Below, piece after piece: positions 36,254-46,251 of a stretch of 64,000 nt of DNA. The notes below the pieces were generated by a model that searched no databases, had not been told where the DNA came from, and saw only the letters and a program-made list of their open reading frames with translations. The stretch is from Bacillus sp. NTK034. GTDB lineage: Bacteria; Bacillota; Bacilli; Bacillales; Cytobacillaceae. Numbering within the stretch: the stretch's first letter is position 1; each line of letters opens with the position of its first letter. The stretch is from NCBI RefSeq assembly GCF_017303275.1, contig NZ_JAFKOJ010000002.1, positions 558,001 through 622,000 on the forward strand. Direction: 5' to 3'. A program made the position numbers and the translations under genes.

Positions 36254-37132
36254 TTAATCCTGAAGAACTTTGGTATTTTTATTGCGAAGCTGAAAATATG
36301 GATAGCTCCCCAAAACTTTAACGCTGCATCCCAATGCTTCCAATTCGGCAACTGCACCGGGGATAAGGACATCATCCTGCTTCATATCAACGTCAATGAT
36401 AAAGAAATAATTTCCCAACCCTGTTTTCATCGGCCTTGATTCAATCTTAGTCAAATTGAGCTTCCTCCAGGCAAATGCCGAAAGTACTTGATGAAGTGCC
36501 CCTGACCGGTCAGCCGGCAGCGTCACCATAACTGTCGTCTTGTGCCCGGCAAACTCTTTGCGGTCTTCATTGATTGACAGCTCTTTATTGGATAAAACTA
36601 TGAATTTGGTATGGTTAAAATCAAAATCATGGATATCCTCTTTTACGATCGCCAGTCCATACACTTCTGCCGCTAATTCATTAGCTATGGCGCCCGCCCG
36701 CAAGTCCGGATTTTCTCTTACATATTGAGCAGCTGCTGCAGTTGAAGTAGTGCTTTCACAAGGGATTCCTTTCAGCTCTTTATGCAGAAATTTATGGCAT
36801 TGTGCAATAGCATGGGAATGGCTATAGACTGCATCAGTTTTATTCCATTCCTTAACATGATCTGGGTGGACCATAAAATGCTGGCGAATTGGAGCTGTCA
36901 GTTCCCCGATAATAGGAAAATCAACTTCGTGGATTAAATAGTCCAATGTAATATTCACTGAGCCTTCCAATGCGTTTTCAAGAGGAACTACCGCCAGCTC
37001 TATTTCATTCTCATTTAATGCATCAAAACAAGCAGGTATCGTTGGGTAGGCAACGGCTGTCTCATTCGGGAATAAACTCCTCGCAGCAATATCTGTAAAG
37101 GTGGCTTTCGGGCCCAAAAATCCTATCTTCAC
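36254..37132 (-). CDS. pheA: prephenate dehydratase
   Basis: Converts prephenate to phenylpyruvate for phenylalanine synthesis. 292 aa. N-terminal KIGFLGPKATFTD, VVPLENALEGSV and catalytic ESTTSTAAAAQYV (TRD-like threonine region, about 158-170). C-terminal ACT domain (about 195-280) with the Phe-binding ESRPMKTGLGNYFF. GTG start with AAGGAGGT. Downstream of pheB. Confidence 0.96.
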   Translation of the reverse strand: MKIGFLGPKATFTDIAARSLFPNETAVAYPTIPACFDALNENEIELAVVPLENALEGSVNITLDYLIHEVDFPIIGELTAPIRQHFMVHPDHVKEWNKTDAVYSHSHAIAQCHKFLHKELKGIPCESTTSTAAAAQYVRENPDLRAGAIANELAAEVYGLAIVKEDIHDFDFNHTKFIVLSNKELSINEDRKEFAGHKTTVMVTLPADRSGALHQVLSAFAWRKLNLTKIESRPMKTGLGNYFFIIDVDMKQDDVLIPGAVAELEALGCSVKVLGSYPYFQLRNKNTKVLQD

Positions 37133-37264
37133 GGTAATTACCTCCTTTTTCGTCAGACTTATCTTAAATCACTGAAAATTATCTTTATACTTTACTACTT
37201 TAACATATGTATGTAATTTACAAAATAAAAAACTAAAAAAGGGCAGGGTACAAAGCGCATTTTC

Positions 37265-37720
37265 TCACGCACCCGTTCCCAGCACCTCTACTTTTTCTAC
37301 AAATTCCAATTTTCGAAGCCTTGCCAAGAGCTCCTCAATCTCGATGCCCATTTCAGTTACATTCAGGGAAAGCGTGACATTTGCCCTTCCCTGAAGTGGA
37401 ATGGTCTGGTGTATGGTTAGGACATTGCACCCCGATGAAGCTACAACGCCCAATAAATGTGATAAAGTCCCTGACCTGTCTTCCAAATGAAAGAATAAAG
37501 TGATCAGCCGCTCTTTAACAACAGTATGGAAAGGGAACACAGTGTCTCTATATTTATAAAAGGCACTTCTGCTCAAATCTACTTTTTGGACAGCATCCCA
37601 AACCGATTCGGCTTTTCCCCTTTCGATCATTTCCTTCGCATCCAATGTTTTCTTCATCGCTTCAGGCAAAACATCTTCGCGAACCAAATAAAATTTCTTA
37701 TCGAATCTATCTTTTCTCAT
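37265..37720 (-). CDS. pheB: ACT-domain protein PheB
   Basis: 151 aa: a short N-terminal helical domain ([17 protein letters not shown], helix-turn-helix-like) and a C-terminal ACT domain (about 72-148; [20 protein letters not shown]). Historically tagged as chorismate-mutase-like, but no mutase active site is visible; an amino-acid-sensing role is more likely. ATG start with GGGGTGGAG. Between obg and pheA as in B. subtilis. Confidence 0.92.
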   Translation of the reverse strand: MRKDRFDKKFYLVREDVLPEAMKKTLDAKEMIERGKAESVWDAVQKVDLSRSAFYKYRDTVFPFHTVVKERLITLFFHLEDRSGTLSHLLGVVASSGCNVLTIHQTIPLQGRANVTLSLNVTEMGIEIEELLARLRKLEFVEKVEVLGTGA

Positions 37721-37745
37721 TTCTCCACCCCGTCAATCGAGAAGG

Positions 37746-39038
37746 TTAGTCAATAAACTCGAATTCATAATCAAGCAGCTTAACGGTATCACCGTCTTTT
37801 GCTCCTTTTTCACGAAGAGCATCATCCACACCCATTCCGCGCAGCTGTCTGGCAAACCTGCGTACAGATTCATCTCTTGAGAAATCAGTCATCTTAAAGA
37901 GCTTCTCAATAGCATCGCCTGATACGACGAACACTCCTGCAGGATCTCTAGTAATGACAAATTCGGTCTGTTCAGCCTCATGCTTGTAAAGAACGCGGTG
38001 CACACCAGTGTCTTCTTCTTCTTCATGTGACAGTGGAAATTCAGGTGTTTCTTCAAGCTTATCTGCAACGGCAAATAATAGGTCCCTTAACCCTTTTCTT
38101 GTTAAAGCTGATATTGGGAAAATCGGATAATCTTCTTCAATCTGTTCTTTAAATTTCTTAAGATTTTCCTCTGTATCAGGCATGTCCATTTTATTGGCCA
38201 CAATGACTTGAGGCCTTTCAGTGAGTCGAAGGTTATACTCTTTTAATTCTTTATTGATGGTTAGATAGTCTTCAAAAGGATCCCTGCCTTCAACAGCAGC
38301 CATATCGATAACATGAACAATAACTCTTGTTCTCTCAATATGCCGTAAAAATTGATGTCCCAGGCCAACTCCCGAATGGGCACCCTCAATTAATCCAGGC
38401 AAGTCTGCCATGACAAAGCTGCGGCCGTCTTCAGTCTCAACCATTCCCAGATTGGGAACAATCGTCGTAAAATGGTATTCCGCAATCTTCGGTCTTGCTG
38501 ATGATACAACCGACAGGAGCGTGGATTTACCGACGCTTGGGAAACCGACTAAACCAACATCAGCTAAAAGCTTGAGCTCCAGCACAACATCTCTTTCCTG
38601 GCCCGGTTCGCCATGTTCGGACAATTCTGGAGCAGGATTAGCCGGTGTGGCAAAGCGGGTATTCCCTCTGCCTCCGCGTCCTCCGCGGGCTATAACAGCT
38701 CTTTGCCCGTGCTCCGTCAAATCTGCGATTACTTCCCCTGACTCGGCATCTGATACAACTGTTCCCGGCGGCACCTTTACAATCATGTCTTTCGCATTTC
38801 TTCCATGCTGATTCTTAGACATGCCATGCTCACCGCGGGGAGCTTTAAAATGGCGCTGATAACGGAAATCCATTAACGTGCGCAATCCCTCATTCACTTC
38901 AAAAACAACATTGGCACCCTTACCGCCATCTCCGCCGGCAGGGCCTCCGTTCGGCACATATTTTTCACGGCGGAAAGCAACCATTCCGTTGCCCCCGTCT
39001 CCGCCTTTAACATAAACTTTGACTTGATCGACAAACAT
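37746..39038 (-). CDS. obg: GTPase Obg
   Basis: Ribosome-associated essential GTPase, linked to 50S maturation, general stress and sporulation start. 430 aa: glycine-rich Obg fold (about 1-158; [20 protein letters not shown]), G domain with P-loop [11 protein letters not shown] (about 165-175), DLPGLIEGA and NKMD, and C-terminal OCT domain (about 350-430). Start with GGGAGGAAT. Lies directly downstream of spo0B, the B. subtilis order. Confidence 0.97.
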   Translation of the reverse strand: MFVDQVKVYVKGGDGGNGMVAFRREKYVPNGGPAGGDGGKGANVVFEVNEGLRTLMDFRYQRHFKAPRGEHGMSKNQHGRNAKDMIVKVPPGTVVSDAESGEVIADLTEHGQRAVIARGGRGGRGNTRFATPANPAPELSEHGEPGQERDVVLELKLLADVGLVGFPSVGKSTLLSVVSSARPKIAEYHFTTIVPNLGMVETEDGRSFVMADLPGLIEGAHSGVGLGHQFLRHIERTRVIVHVIDMAAVEGRDPFEDYLTINKELKEYNLRLTERPQVIVANKMDMPDTEENLKKFKEQIEEDYPIFPISALTRKGLRDLLFAVADKLEETPEFPLSHEEEEDTGVHRVLYKHEAEQTEFVITRDPAGVFVVSGDAIEKLFKMTDFSRDESVRRFARQLRGMGVDDALREKGAKDGDTVKLLDYEFEFID

Positions 39039-39179
39039 ATATTATTCCTCCCGTCTGCAGTATGTCCCATTTGTCTGGCATTCAGCCAAATTACCGGCAC
39101 TGACTGGATCCACTCTTACACTTAAGAAATGCTCCAGCCTGCAGAGTTTCACACTTAGTATTGCTTTCTTCAGCGGAAA

Positions 39180-39731
39180 TCACTCTCTGCCATTCGCAAT
39201 GAATGGCACAAATAACTCCAGTGCAAGCTCCTCTTCAGCTAATTCCTGAACAGAAGCGATTATGTCATCGTTCTTCTTTTTGAAGAACTGATCTAATTTA
39301 TCGATATCTGTTAGTATTCCGCTAAAATCAAAAAAGAAACGAGCCCCTTCTTTTTCATGCCTGATGGATACAGATAAATGATTATCATGGTAAGGCTTTA
39401 CTGATGAATCCAAAATGGCAAAAAAAGAGCCTGTCCACTCAGAAAGGACAAAATCATCCAATCTGCCGGGAATGGTATCATCGAGCACCTCATATTCAAG
39501 CTGAAAGTAGTGGTTCTCCCAATTATAAGTCAATAAAAGCGAAGCAAACGCAGGAAGGTTTAAATTAGAAAGTCTTGCTTCCTGCTGTGCTTCCACCACG
39601 ATTTCATCTATGATTTCCTTAGCCCTGTCTACCTTGTTAAGGGAAAGGTTGCCTTTAATTAATTGTATTTTGTTCAGCCAGTCATGCCGGGCATGACGCA
39701 GCACTTCAATCATATTCCAGTCTTTATCCAT
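39180..39731 (-). CDS. spo0B: sporulation initiation phosphotransferase Spo0B
   Basis: Relays phosphate from Spo0F to Spo0A. 183 aa. The helical hairpin with the phosphorylatable His is at LRHARHDWLNKIQLIKGNL (about 10-28); LLTYNWENHYFQLEYEV leads into the degenerate histidine-kinase ATPase-like C-terminal domain. Divergent C-terminal sequence is normal for the family. Start with AGGAGTG. Upstream of obg. Confidence 0.93.
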   Translation of the reverse strand: MDKDWNMIEVLRHARHDWLNKIQLIKGNLSLNKVDRAKEIIDEIVVEAQQEARLSNLNLPAFASLLLTYNWENHYFQLEYEVLDDTIPGRLDDFVLSEWTGSFFAILDSSVKPYHDNHLSVSIRHEKEGARFFFDFSGILTDIDKLDQFFKKKNDDIIASVQELAEEELALELFVPFIANGRE

Positions 39732-39929
39732 ATTTGCACTCCTGTATGGTTATTAGGCTGTCAGAAGACTGTGCTTGCTGTAAGTATATCAAAAAACATA
39801 AGTCCAGTAAGCAAATTTATGTTAAATAAGAAAATATTGCTTATGCGAAGAAGAGCTGCCTGTCTTCTGCAGCTATAAATTCATTAGATAAAATGTGAAG
39901 TGCACTGGCGGATTTTTTTGCCAAAAAAA

Positions 39930-39963
39930 GAAAACCCTAACCTTGTGGGCTAGGGTTTTCTCG
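39930..39963 (-). terminator. terminator after rpmA
   Basis: Minus strand AAAACCCTAGCC / GGTTAGGGTTTT around a short loop then a T-run; ends the rplU-prp-rpmA unit. Confidence 0.88.
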
Positions 39964-39970
39964 AAAAGGC

Positions 39971-40264
39971 TTACGCCTCTTGAGCTGCAGGATATACGCT
40001 CACTTGCTTGCGGTCACGTCCAAGACGCTCGAACTTAACAACACCGTCAACTTTCGCGAATAGTGTGTCATCGCCGCCTTTACCCACGTTTACACCTGGG
40101 TAGATCTTAGTACCGCGCTGACGGTATAGGATTGAGCCGCCAGTTACGAATTGTCCGTCCGCACGCTTAGCGCCAAGACGCTTAGAGATTGAGTCACGGC
40201 CGTTCTTTGTAGAACCTACTCCCTTTTTAGAAGCGAACAACTGAAGATCTAATTTTAATAGCAT
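39971..40264 (-). CDS. rpmA: 50S ribosomal protein L27 precursor
   Basis: 97 aa. The N-terminal extension [15 protein letters not shown] is the Firmicutes type in which the protease Prp cleaves after LQLFA, exposing the flexible end near the peptidyl-transferase centre. The core includes GSTKNGRDS and [16 protein letters not shown]. The protease gene prp directly precedes it. Confidence 0.98.
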   Translation of the reverse strand: MLLKLDLQLFASKKGVGSTKNGRDSISKRLGAKRADGQFVTGGSILYRQRGTKIYPGVNVGKGGDDTLFAKVDGVVKFERLGRDRKQVSVYPAAQEA

Positions 40265-40603
40265 TTATTCCACCTCCTGCTTTTTGAAGGTAATCTTTAT
40301 ATACTTTCCGTAGTCTTCTTCAATCGTCTGCAATGAAACAACCATGCCTTCAAGAAGAAGCTGCACTTTCTCATTCATATCATCCTGAAGATCAGGAAGG
40401 ACACAGCGGAGAAAGCCATCACCGTGGCTGATTTCTGGTGTCACGCCGGTTAAGGCATGGACAGCATTAATGGCACCGATGGAAACGGCAGATACGCCTG
40501 CACAGACGATATCCTTGCCTCTGTTTGCGAAGAATGCATGACCGCTTATTTCAAACGAATGAATATTTCCGGAATCTTTACGAATAATCGTAACTTCAAT
40601 CAT
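40265..40603 (-). CDS. prp: Prp, cysteine protease that matures ribosomal protein L27 (YsxB)
   Basis: 112 aa. Catalytic dyad motifs are visible: His in GHAFFANRGKDIVCAG and the Cys 12 residues later. Start ATG 40603 (MIEVTIIRKDSG) follows AGGCGATT; the frame extends into the rplU 3' end without support. Sits between rplU and rpmA, adjacent to its substrate gene. Confidence 0.93.
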   Translation of the reverse strand: MIEVTIIRKDSGNIHSFEISGHAFFANRGKDIVCAGVSAVSIGAINAVHALTGVTPEISHGDGFLRCVLPDLQDDMNEKVQLLLEGMVVSLQTIEEDYGKYIKITFKKQEVE

Positions 40604-40616
40604 CTGAATCGCCTGA

Positions 40617-40925
40617 TTAAGCGTTGATTTTTTCAATCACAACTTTAGTATAAGGCTGACGATGACCTTGCTTTTTACGATAGTTTTTCTTTGCTTTGTA
40701 CTTGAATACAGTGATTTTCTTTTGACGGCCTTGTTTTTCAACTTTAGCTGTAACAGTAGCACCTTCAACTACAGGGCTTCCTACTTTTACGCTGTCTCCG
40801 CCAACGAAAAGAACCTTTTCAAAAGTAACTGTTTCGCCTGCTTCAGCGTTAAGCTTTTCGATGTAGATAGCTTGACCTTCTTCTACACGTAATTGCTTAC
40901 CGCCAGTTTCGATAATCGCGTACAT
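40617..40925 (-). CDS. rplU: 50S ribosomal protein L21
   Basis: 102 aa, the B. subtilis length. N-terminus [17 protein letters not shown] and C-terminal signature [15 protein letters not shown]. Start ATG 40925 follows GGAGGTG; a GTG nine bases earlier overlaps that site. First gene of rplU-prp-rpmA; preceded by an L21 leader. Confidence 0.98.
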   Translation of the reverse strand: MYAIIETGGKQLRVEEGQAIYIEKLNAEAGETVTFEKVLFVGGDSVKVGSPVVEGATVTAKVEKQGRQKKITVFKYKAKKNYRKKQGHRQPYTKVVIEKINA

Positions 40926-40934
40926 GAACTGCAC

Positions 40935-41037
40935 CTCCTCTTAGACTAAGACTCGCCATCCCAGGCGCCGACACGAAAAGCGGGCTTATGTACCTGTTCT
41001 GTGCGGTTGTAGCACGGGTGCGCTACAAACATAACAT
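40935..41037 (-). promoter_or_regulatory. ribosomal protein L21 mRNA leader
   Basis: The minus-strand RNA has GTAGCGCACC / GTGCTAC-type pairing and the segment GTGTCGGCGCCTGGGATGGC, which fits the Bacillales L21 leader placed just before the rplU ribosome-binding site. It probably mediates autoregulation. Confidence 0.72.
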
Positions 41038-41041
41038 GAAA

Positions 41042-41071
41042 ATCCTATCATATAATGATTAATCATGTCAA
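41042..41071 (-). promoter_or_regulatory. sigma-A promoter of rplU
   Basis: Minus strand TTGACA (41066-41071), 18-nt spacer, TAGGAT (41042-41047). Confidence 0.65.
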
Positions 41072-41177
41072 TAAGAATTATATGATTCTCTTTGTTTGCA
41101 CCTAAAATAACTTTTTTGCGTGCCTATACAATTATAATGCTAATGGTTTTATTAGGGAAGTGGGAAATACTGCACTA

Positions 41178-41214
41178 AAAAAGCAGGCGGGGGCAGTTAA
41201 CCCAGCCTGCTTTG
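41178..41214 (-). terminator. terminator after the RNase E/G gene
   Basis: Minus strand AAAGCAGGC / GCCTGCTTT with inner GGG/CCC pairing and a six-T exit, directly after the stop. Confidence 0.88.
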
Positions 41215-41216
41215 AA

Positions 41217-42671
41217 CTAACCTAGCTCATTAGCACTGCCAAACTTTCTGATTTCATAAAATGGCTTGCAATTTTCCTTATAGGAAAACATGATCTTTAA
41301 GCCAATGCTGCCTTCAATTCGATTTTTATGGGTATTATTTTTCCCTGAGAAGACCGCTGCTGTGTCTTGAGTAGTTTCGATCAGGACAGCTTCATAGTCA
41401 TTGCCGCGATGTTCCCACAGTTCTCTTTCGAGCTTGAAGGCAATGGTTTCAGCACTCAGCACTCTTCCGGTGCCTTCGCATACTTGACACCTTTCGGCAA
41501 GTGATTCTGAAATGGCCGGTTTTGTTTTTTTTCGGGTCATCTGGAGGATTCCAAGCGGGGTGAATCCAACGAGATTAGTGCGTCTTTCATCTTTTTTCAG
41601 CGCATTTTCCATGGTGGAGAGGATATGCCTCCGGTCCGATGCTTCTTTCATGTCGATAAAATCGATTAGGATCATGCCGCCAATATCGCGGAGCCTGATC
41701 TGTCTTGCAGCTTCTTCGGCCGCCCGCTCGTTCGTTTTTAACACAGTATCCCTTCGGTCCTGATTACCGGTGAACTTTCCGGTATTTACATCGATGACTG
41801 TTAAAGCTTCTGTTTCATCAAAAATAAGATAAGCTCCATTTTCAAGCCATACAATTCGTTTCAGCGCTTTATCAATTTCAGCTTCAACATTAAAAACGGA
41901 GAAGATATTTTCCTTGCCGGCGTGCAGCCGAATTGGGAGGCTGGTGTGTTTTTGGAGCACACTCTTCAATGTTAAATCGTCCACTGCGATTTCTCCGTCA
42001 GCCATTTTCTTCGCTTCTTCTTTAATTTCCTCAATAAAAGAATCCGCTTCGTACACTTTTCCCGGTTTTTTCTTTGCTTCTGCTGCCCTTAAAAGGTCCC
42101 TGTACTCCAGCCTTAGCCTTTCAAGCTCATCTATGAGGTCAATTTCTTTCTTGTTATCACAGGATGTTCTGAAAATCAGCCCTTCATTCTCTTCTTTAGC
42201 ACGATAGCCAAATTGGCGCCAATTTTCCCTTGCTTCACTATCCTCAATTTTCTTGGATACAGCAACATAACGGCCATTTGGCATATATATCAGCGAATCT
42301 CCTGAAAACTCAATAAGACCTGACAATCTCGGTCCTTTGGTTCCGGCAGCGTCCTTTTCAACTTGAACAAGTATTCTTTCTCCCTGATGGACAAAAGAAG
42401 AGATGCTCCGTTTTTCCTTTACTTGCAGTTCTTCAGCAGAACAAACATAGGATGCCAGTTTGTCCCGATGAAGGAATCCGCTTTGATCTTCCCCTATCTC
42501 TACAAAAGCTGCATTCAATCCAGGCATTACTTTTGCAACGGTGCCCAAGTAAATATCCCCCACTGATGAACGCTGCTTCGGCTGATCGATAAATAGCTTC
42601 TCGACCCTCTTATCTTTTAAAAGCGCAAATCTGCGCTCTCTTGATGCATAATTGACAACTAACATATCCAA
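41217..42671 (-). CDS. rng: ribonuclease E/G family endoribonuclease
   Basis: Single-strand endoribonuclease of RNA processing and decay. 484 aa, RNase G length with no long C-terminal scaffold. N-terminal S1 domain (about 35-125; GDIYLGTVAKVMPGLNAAFV), catalytic DNase I-like core with the Asp pair in VIDVNTGKF and LIDFIDMK, and a zinc-link CQVCEGTG near 400. Start TTG 42671 with GAGG 8 nt upstream; ATG 42665 is an alternative. To my knowledge B. subtilis 168 lacks this family and uses RNase Y, but other Bacillaceae carry it at this place between rplU and spoIVFB. Confidence 0.92.
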   Translation of the reverse strand: MDMLVVNYASRERRFALLKDKRVEKLFIDQPKQRSSVGDIYLGTVAKVMPGLNAAFVEIGEDQSGFLHRDKLASYVCSAEELQVKEKRSISSFVHQGERILVQVEKDAAGTKGPRLSGLIEFSGDSLIYMPNGRYVAVSKKIEDSEARENWRQFGYRAKEENEGLIFRTSCDNKKEIDLIDELERLRLEYRDLLRAAEAKKKPGKVYEADSFIEEIKEEAKKMADGEIAVDDLTLKSVLQKHTSLPIRLHAGKENIFSVFNVEAEIDKALKRIVWLENGAYLIFDETEALTVIDVNTGKFTGNQDRRDTVLKTNERAAEEAARQIRLRDIGGMILIDFIDMKEASDRRHILSTMENALKKDERRTNLVGFTPLGILQMTRKKTKPAISESLAERCQVCEGTGRVLSAETIAFKLERELWEHRGNDYEAVLIETTQDTAAVFSGKNNTHKNRIEGSIGLKIMFSYKENCKPFYEIRKFGSANELG

Positions 42672-42725
42672 AACGATTTCCTCACTTTAAAACATTATTT
42701 ATTCAGGTTATTAAAAACTTGCTCT

Positions 42726-43592
42726 TCAGTAAACATAAAGCAAATCGCCAATTTTAGCGGTCAGCACTTTTTCAGCAAAGCACGCATGCAGTAATTCATT
42801 TTCATCTAAAGCACCCTTCTCTTTCCCGTCCTTTTCAACTATGATTGGGTGTTTGCACCCTCGCTGAAATCTTTCCAGAACGTCAATAACCAATTCTTCT
42901 TCTCTGACAACGATTGGTTTTAATGTCCGGAAGTCGCTGTGTTTCCCGTAGTATCTCTCAAGGAGAAAACGGATAAATATGAATCGGCTCTGCTTCCATT
43001 CATGATATAGCGAAAACACCAAAAAAGCGAGGACTACCCATATATTCAGGTTTACTGGGGAAGTCAGCAAAGTTACTATTATGAAACTGGTTAGACCCGC
43101 AGCCGAAATGAAAAGTGTTTTTCTGTGCGCTTCCGGAAATGCCTGATTAAGAGAAAGCCATAAAAAAACTAGCTTTCCTCCATCCAACGGCCATACAGGG
43201 AGCAGATTAAAGATCAGTATCATTAAATTGAACTGAATAAACAGTTGTAATATATCAGCAGACACCCAAGAGAGCTCATAAAATAACAGCGCCGCCCCCA
43301 TCATCCAAATATGCTGAAGCGGCCCTGCTATAATGACTACGATCTCCTCTTTCAGCGGCCGGTTTCCGTGTTCATCCATTTCCGCTACGCCTCCAAATGG
43401 CAAGAGGGCAATCTTTTTTATTCTCCAGGAATAAAGGGATGCTGCAGCGGCATGGCCCATTTCATGAACGAAGATAATCAGGAGCAGCATGCATAATTCC
43501 ATAAAATGAGCAGTCGCGACAGATAGTCCGATTATGGCCCATAACAAAGGATGAATATGAATATGTTTTATTAATCCTGTTATTTTATTCAA
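42726..43592 (-). CDS. spoIVFB: SpoIVFB intramembrane metalloprotease
   Basis: Site-2-type protease that cleaves pro-sigma-K in the mother cell. 288 aa with about six membrane helices. Zinc motif FVHEMGHAAAAS (about 41-52) and the third ligand in NLLPVWPLDGGKL (about 130-142). A C-terminal CBS-like domain (about 210-288; LERFQRGCKHPIIVEKDG) may sense ATP. TTG start overlapping the spoIVFA stop, with AGGTGATC. Confidence 0.94.
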   Translation of the reverse strand: MNKITGLIKHIHIHPLLWAIIGLSVATAHFMELCMLLLIIFVHEMGHAAAASLYSWRIKKIALLPFGGVAEMDEHGNRPLKEEIVVIIAGPLQHIWMMGAALLFYELSWVSADILQLFIQFNLMILIFNLLPVWPLDGGKLVFLWLSLNQAFPEAHRKTLFISAAGLTSFIIVTLLTSPVNLNIWVVLAFLVFSLYHEWKQSRFIFIRFLLERYYGKHSDFRTLKPIVVREEELVIDVLERFQRGCKHPIIVEKDGKEKGALDENELLHACFAEKVLTAKIGDLLYVY

Positions 43593-44361
43593 ATGGGATC
43601 ACCTGGATCGGATCTATAAAATCATCATCTTTTTTAATCGCGAAATAAAAAGATCCTTTTTCTCCATCACCAGCGTCACCTGCCGTGCCTAAACCGGTTC
43701 CTTTTTCAACATATTGATATAAATTCACATTAATTTCAGCCAAATTGCCATACCAGGACTCACTTTTATCACCATGCTGAATAATCACCGTATTTCCGAA
43801 ACCATCTTTCTTTCCAGCAAACCGCACGAGCCCTTCACTCATTGCTTCAATGGATGCTTCCTTACCTGTTTCGATTGTTATTCTCTGGCCATTATCATTA
43901 AAGTCTTCCAGGATTTTTGCAGATGCAGGCAATGCATACTCACTGTTTTCATCAACGTTCTTCTCATCTTTTTGGCCATCTGAAAATGGCAGCAGAGCCA
44001 GCGGTTTTCCGAATTGTTCTTCATACCAGCCGGAAACCGCGGCGAATTGAAAATCTTTCTCCATGGCTGCCTTTACAAAATCTCTTGCAGGATCAAATGT
44101 CGCAGCCTGATTTTTAAAAAGAATAGCAGCGAATAAAAAAACACAGGCAGAAGCAAGCAATTTGAAAAGAAATAGTTCCTTGCGAAATAAGGGGTGATTT
44201 CCCTCATCGAGTTTGCTCTCGTATGAAGGCAGCTTATTAAACCCATACCGCTCTTCATCTTCTGTCCAAAGAACAGTTGAGTCTCTCTTTTTTGAGAATC
44301 TTTCATTCTCCTTTTTTCTCCGCTCAATTCTCTTGCGTATTTCATCCGCTCTTGAATTCAT
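43585..44361 (-). CDS. spoIVFA: SpoIVFA, scaffold/inhibitor of SpoIVFB
   Basis: Holds SpoIVFB and BofA together in the outer forespore membrane until SpoIVB cleaves it. 258 aa: basic cytoplasmic start, one membrane helix (LLASACVFLFAAILF, about 70-84), and a C-terminal degenerate M23/LytM domain (about 170-250; GFGNTVIIQHGDKSESWYGN). The catalytic His/Asp set appears incomplete, as is usual here. ATG start with GGTGGGGA. Coupled to spoIVFB. Confidence 0.92.
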   Translation of the reverse strand: MNSRADEIRKRIERRKKENERFSKKRDSTVLWTEDEERYGFNKLPSYESKLDEGNHPLFRKELFLFKLLASACVFLFAAILFKNQAATFDPARDFVKAAMEKDFQFAAVSGWYEEQFGKPLALLPFSDGQKDEKNVDENSEYALPASAKILEDFNDNGQRITIETGKEASIEAMSEGLVRFAGKKDGFGNTVIIQHGDKSESWYGNLAEINVNLYQYVEKGTGLGTAGDAGDGEKGSFYFAIKKDDDFIDPIQVIPFE

Positions 44362-44456
44362 AATATCCCCACCATTTCTATATAGCTCTATTTGTACAAG
44401 TTTATGAGTTGTCCAAATAGAGTATGACTTGAAGTGGGTGTCTGAGATAAAAAAAT

Positions 44457-44486
44457 AAACCGGGGAAGGCTCCCCGGCTTTAGTTC
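44457..44486 (-). terminator. terminator after minD
   Basis: Minus strand GCCGGGGA / TCCCCGGT around GCCT, followed by TTATTTTTTT. Confidence 0.85.
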
Positions 44487-44498
44487 TACAAATTTCAA

Positions 44499-45302
44499 TT
44501 ATTTAACACCAAAAAACTTTTTTAGCTTTGAAAAGACACCTTTATTCTCCTCTTCAAGGGGCTGAAGCGGTACAGCTTCACCAAGTATGCGGCGGGCGAT
44601 ATTACGGTAAGCAACAGAAGCTTTGCTGTTAGGATTTAAAGCAATAGGCTCACCATGATTGGATGCCTTGATCACTTCATCATCATCAGCCACAATTCCA
44701 ATTAAATCAATCGACAAATGTGCGGTTATTTCATCGACATCGAGCATGTCGCCATTTTTCATCATATGGCTTCTAATTCTATTTATTATCAGTTTTGGAG
44801 CCTCTACATTTTCCTCTTTTTCAAGCAAGCCGATAATCCGGTCAGCATCACGTACGGCTGAAACTTCAGGAGTGGTAACAACAATTGCTTTATCTGCACC
44901 GGCAACAGCATTTTTGTACCCCTGCTCAATTCCGGCAGGGCAATCTATGACAATATAGTCATAATCCTGCTTTAATTCATCAACCAGTTTTTTCATCTGT
45001 TCTGGTGTAACAGCCGTCTTGTCACTTGTTTGAGCAGCGGGAAGCAAATACAGCAAATCCTCAAACCGCTTATCTTTAACCACAGCCTGATGAATTTTGC
45101 ACCGGCCTTCAACTACATCGACCAGATCATAAATAATGCGATTTTCCAGTCCCATCACCACATCAAGATTTCGAAGGCCAATGTCTGTATCCACCAGGCA
45201 CACTCTTTTCCCCTGAAGGGCCAAAGCAGTACCTACATTTGCGGATGTAGTCGTTTTTCCGACCCCGCCTTTTCCGGACGTAATGACAATCGCTTCTCCC
45301 AT
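44499..45302 (-). CDS. minD: septum-site determining ATPase MinD
   Basis: Membrane-bound ATPase that recruits MinC to stop division away from midcell. 267 aa. Deviant Walker A SGKGGVGKTTTSAN (about 9-22), DCPAGIEQG and ENRIIYDLVDVVEG. The C-terminal amphipathic membrane helix VFSKLKKFFGVK is intact. Starts 1 bp after the minC stop with GGGGGAAG. Confidence 0.97.
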   Translation of the reverse strand: MGEAIVITSGKGGVGKTTTSANVGTALALQGKRVCLVDTDIGLRNLDVVMGLENRIIYDLVDVVEGRCKIHQAVVKDKRFEDLLYLLPAAQTSDKTAVTPEQMKKLVDELKQDYDYIVIDCPAGIEQGYKNAVAGADKAIVVTTPEVSAVRDADRIIGLLEKEENVEAPKLIINRIRSHMMKNGDMLDVDEITAHLSIDLIGIVADDDEVIKASNHGEPIALNPNSKASVAYRNIARRILGEAVPLQPLEEENKGVFSKLKKFFGVK

Positions 45303-45303
45303 C

Positions 45304-45981
45304 CTAGCTTCCCCCTTGCAATCTAGTTATATTCGGTCTCAGATGCATTAATACTTGTAATCTATCTACGGTTATTTGATCGTTTTCATCTATGTAAGCA
45401 CATTCCATTTCTCTTTTTTCGTCATCCTGATCCTTGTCAGGTGCCCGGTTAATACAATGGCTGATCCTTAATTGGGATGGTTTCATAAGCGAAGCAACTA
45501 TAACGGCTTCCTTATTCCCATGGCATCCGGCATGGGCTATGCCTTTTAGCGCCCCCATTATAAAGATGTTTCCTCCTGCCATGACAGTGCCCCCGGGATT
45601 TACATCTCCGATAAGAAGCAGGTCTCCCGCCACTTCGAGAACCTGCCCGGAACGAATCACCTTTGCAACAGAAACAATTTCGTTTTCTTCCTTCTGTTTT
45701 TCAGCTTCTTCTTTGGTAATGACATTGGAGCTTATAGACTCAACAATCAGGTTTTTCTTTTGCCTGATTAACTCCTTCAACTCTTCCTGCTGTACTTCTG
45801 TGAGATAACGGTTCCCTACTTGTACCCTCACTGAAAGAAGCCGGTCTTCAACCGATCTGGAGTTTTCTGAAAGCTTTCTATCAAGTTCTTTCTTCAGCTC
45901 TCCATATGAACAGGAATCATCGAGATGCAATGTCAGACCATCTTTCGTCCCTTTTATTGTAACGTTTTGGTTTTTTTTCAT
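45304..45981 (-). CDS. minC: septum-site determining protein MinC
   Basis: FtsZ assembly inhibitor; 225 aa. The N-terminal FtsZ-interacting domain (about 1-95) starts [17 protein letters not shown]; the C-terminal beta-helix (about 105-205) has [22 protein letters not shown] and [16 protein letters not shown], the MinD-binding and dimerisation face. Transcribed with minD. Separated from mreD by a terminator and a 270-bp gap, so it may have its own promoter. Confidence 0.96.
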   Translation of the reverse strand: MKKNQNVTIKGTKDGLTLHLDDSCSYGELKKELDRKLSENSRSVEDRLLSVRVQVGNRYLTEVQQEELKELIRQKKNLIVESISSNVITKEEAEKQKEENEIVSVAKVIRSGQVLEVAGDLLLIGDVNPGGTVMAGGNIFIMGALKGIAHAGCHGNKEAVIVASLMKPSQLRISHCINRAPDKDQDDEKREMECAYIDENDQITVDRLQVLMHLRPNITRLQGGS

Positions 45982-46187
45982 TTCAAGATGTTCACCTCAA
46001 TGATAAGAAACACATAAGTGCTGCTGGCACTCTATTTTAAAGCAGTCCATGAACTGCTATTTTTTCAAATAGCCGCAAGGCCATTCTTTTTAAACAAATT
46101 ATGTCAATTATCCCTATCCAATTTGCCCATAAAGGTAGGATTCGACAGAAACCTTCTAAATTCCTTTTTTACTAAAAATTATTCATT

Positions 46188-46222
46188 TAAAAGAAACCGG
46201 ATTAATCCGGTTTCTTTTAAAT
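46188..46222 (-). terminator. terminator of the mre genes
   Basis: Near-perfect palindrome AAAAGAAACCGGATT / AATCCGGTTTCTTTT with flanking ATTTAAA; about 30 bp after mreD on the minus strand. The rest of 45982-46251 shows no gene. Confidence 0.82.
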
Positions 46223-46251
46223 GAATTGTGAAATTATATCACTTCAAACGA

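Noticed and set aside
37200-37262. Possible terminator after pheB
   Set aside because: The pairing GGGT...ACCC with GCG/CGC is broken by bulges and overlaps the stop codon; too weak to list.
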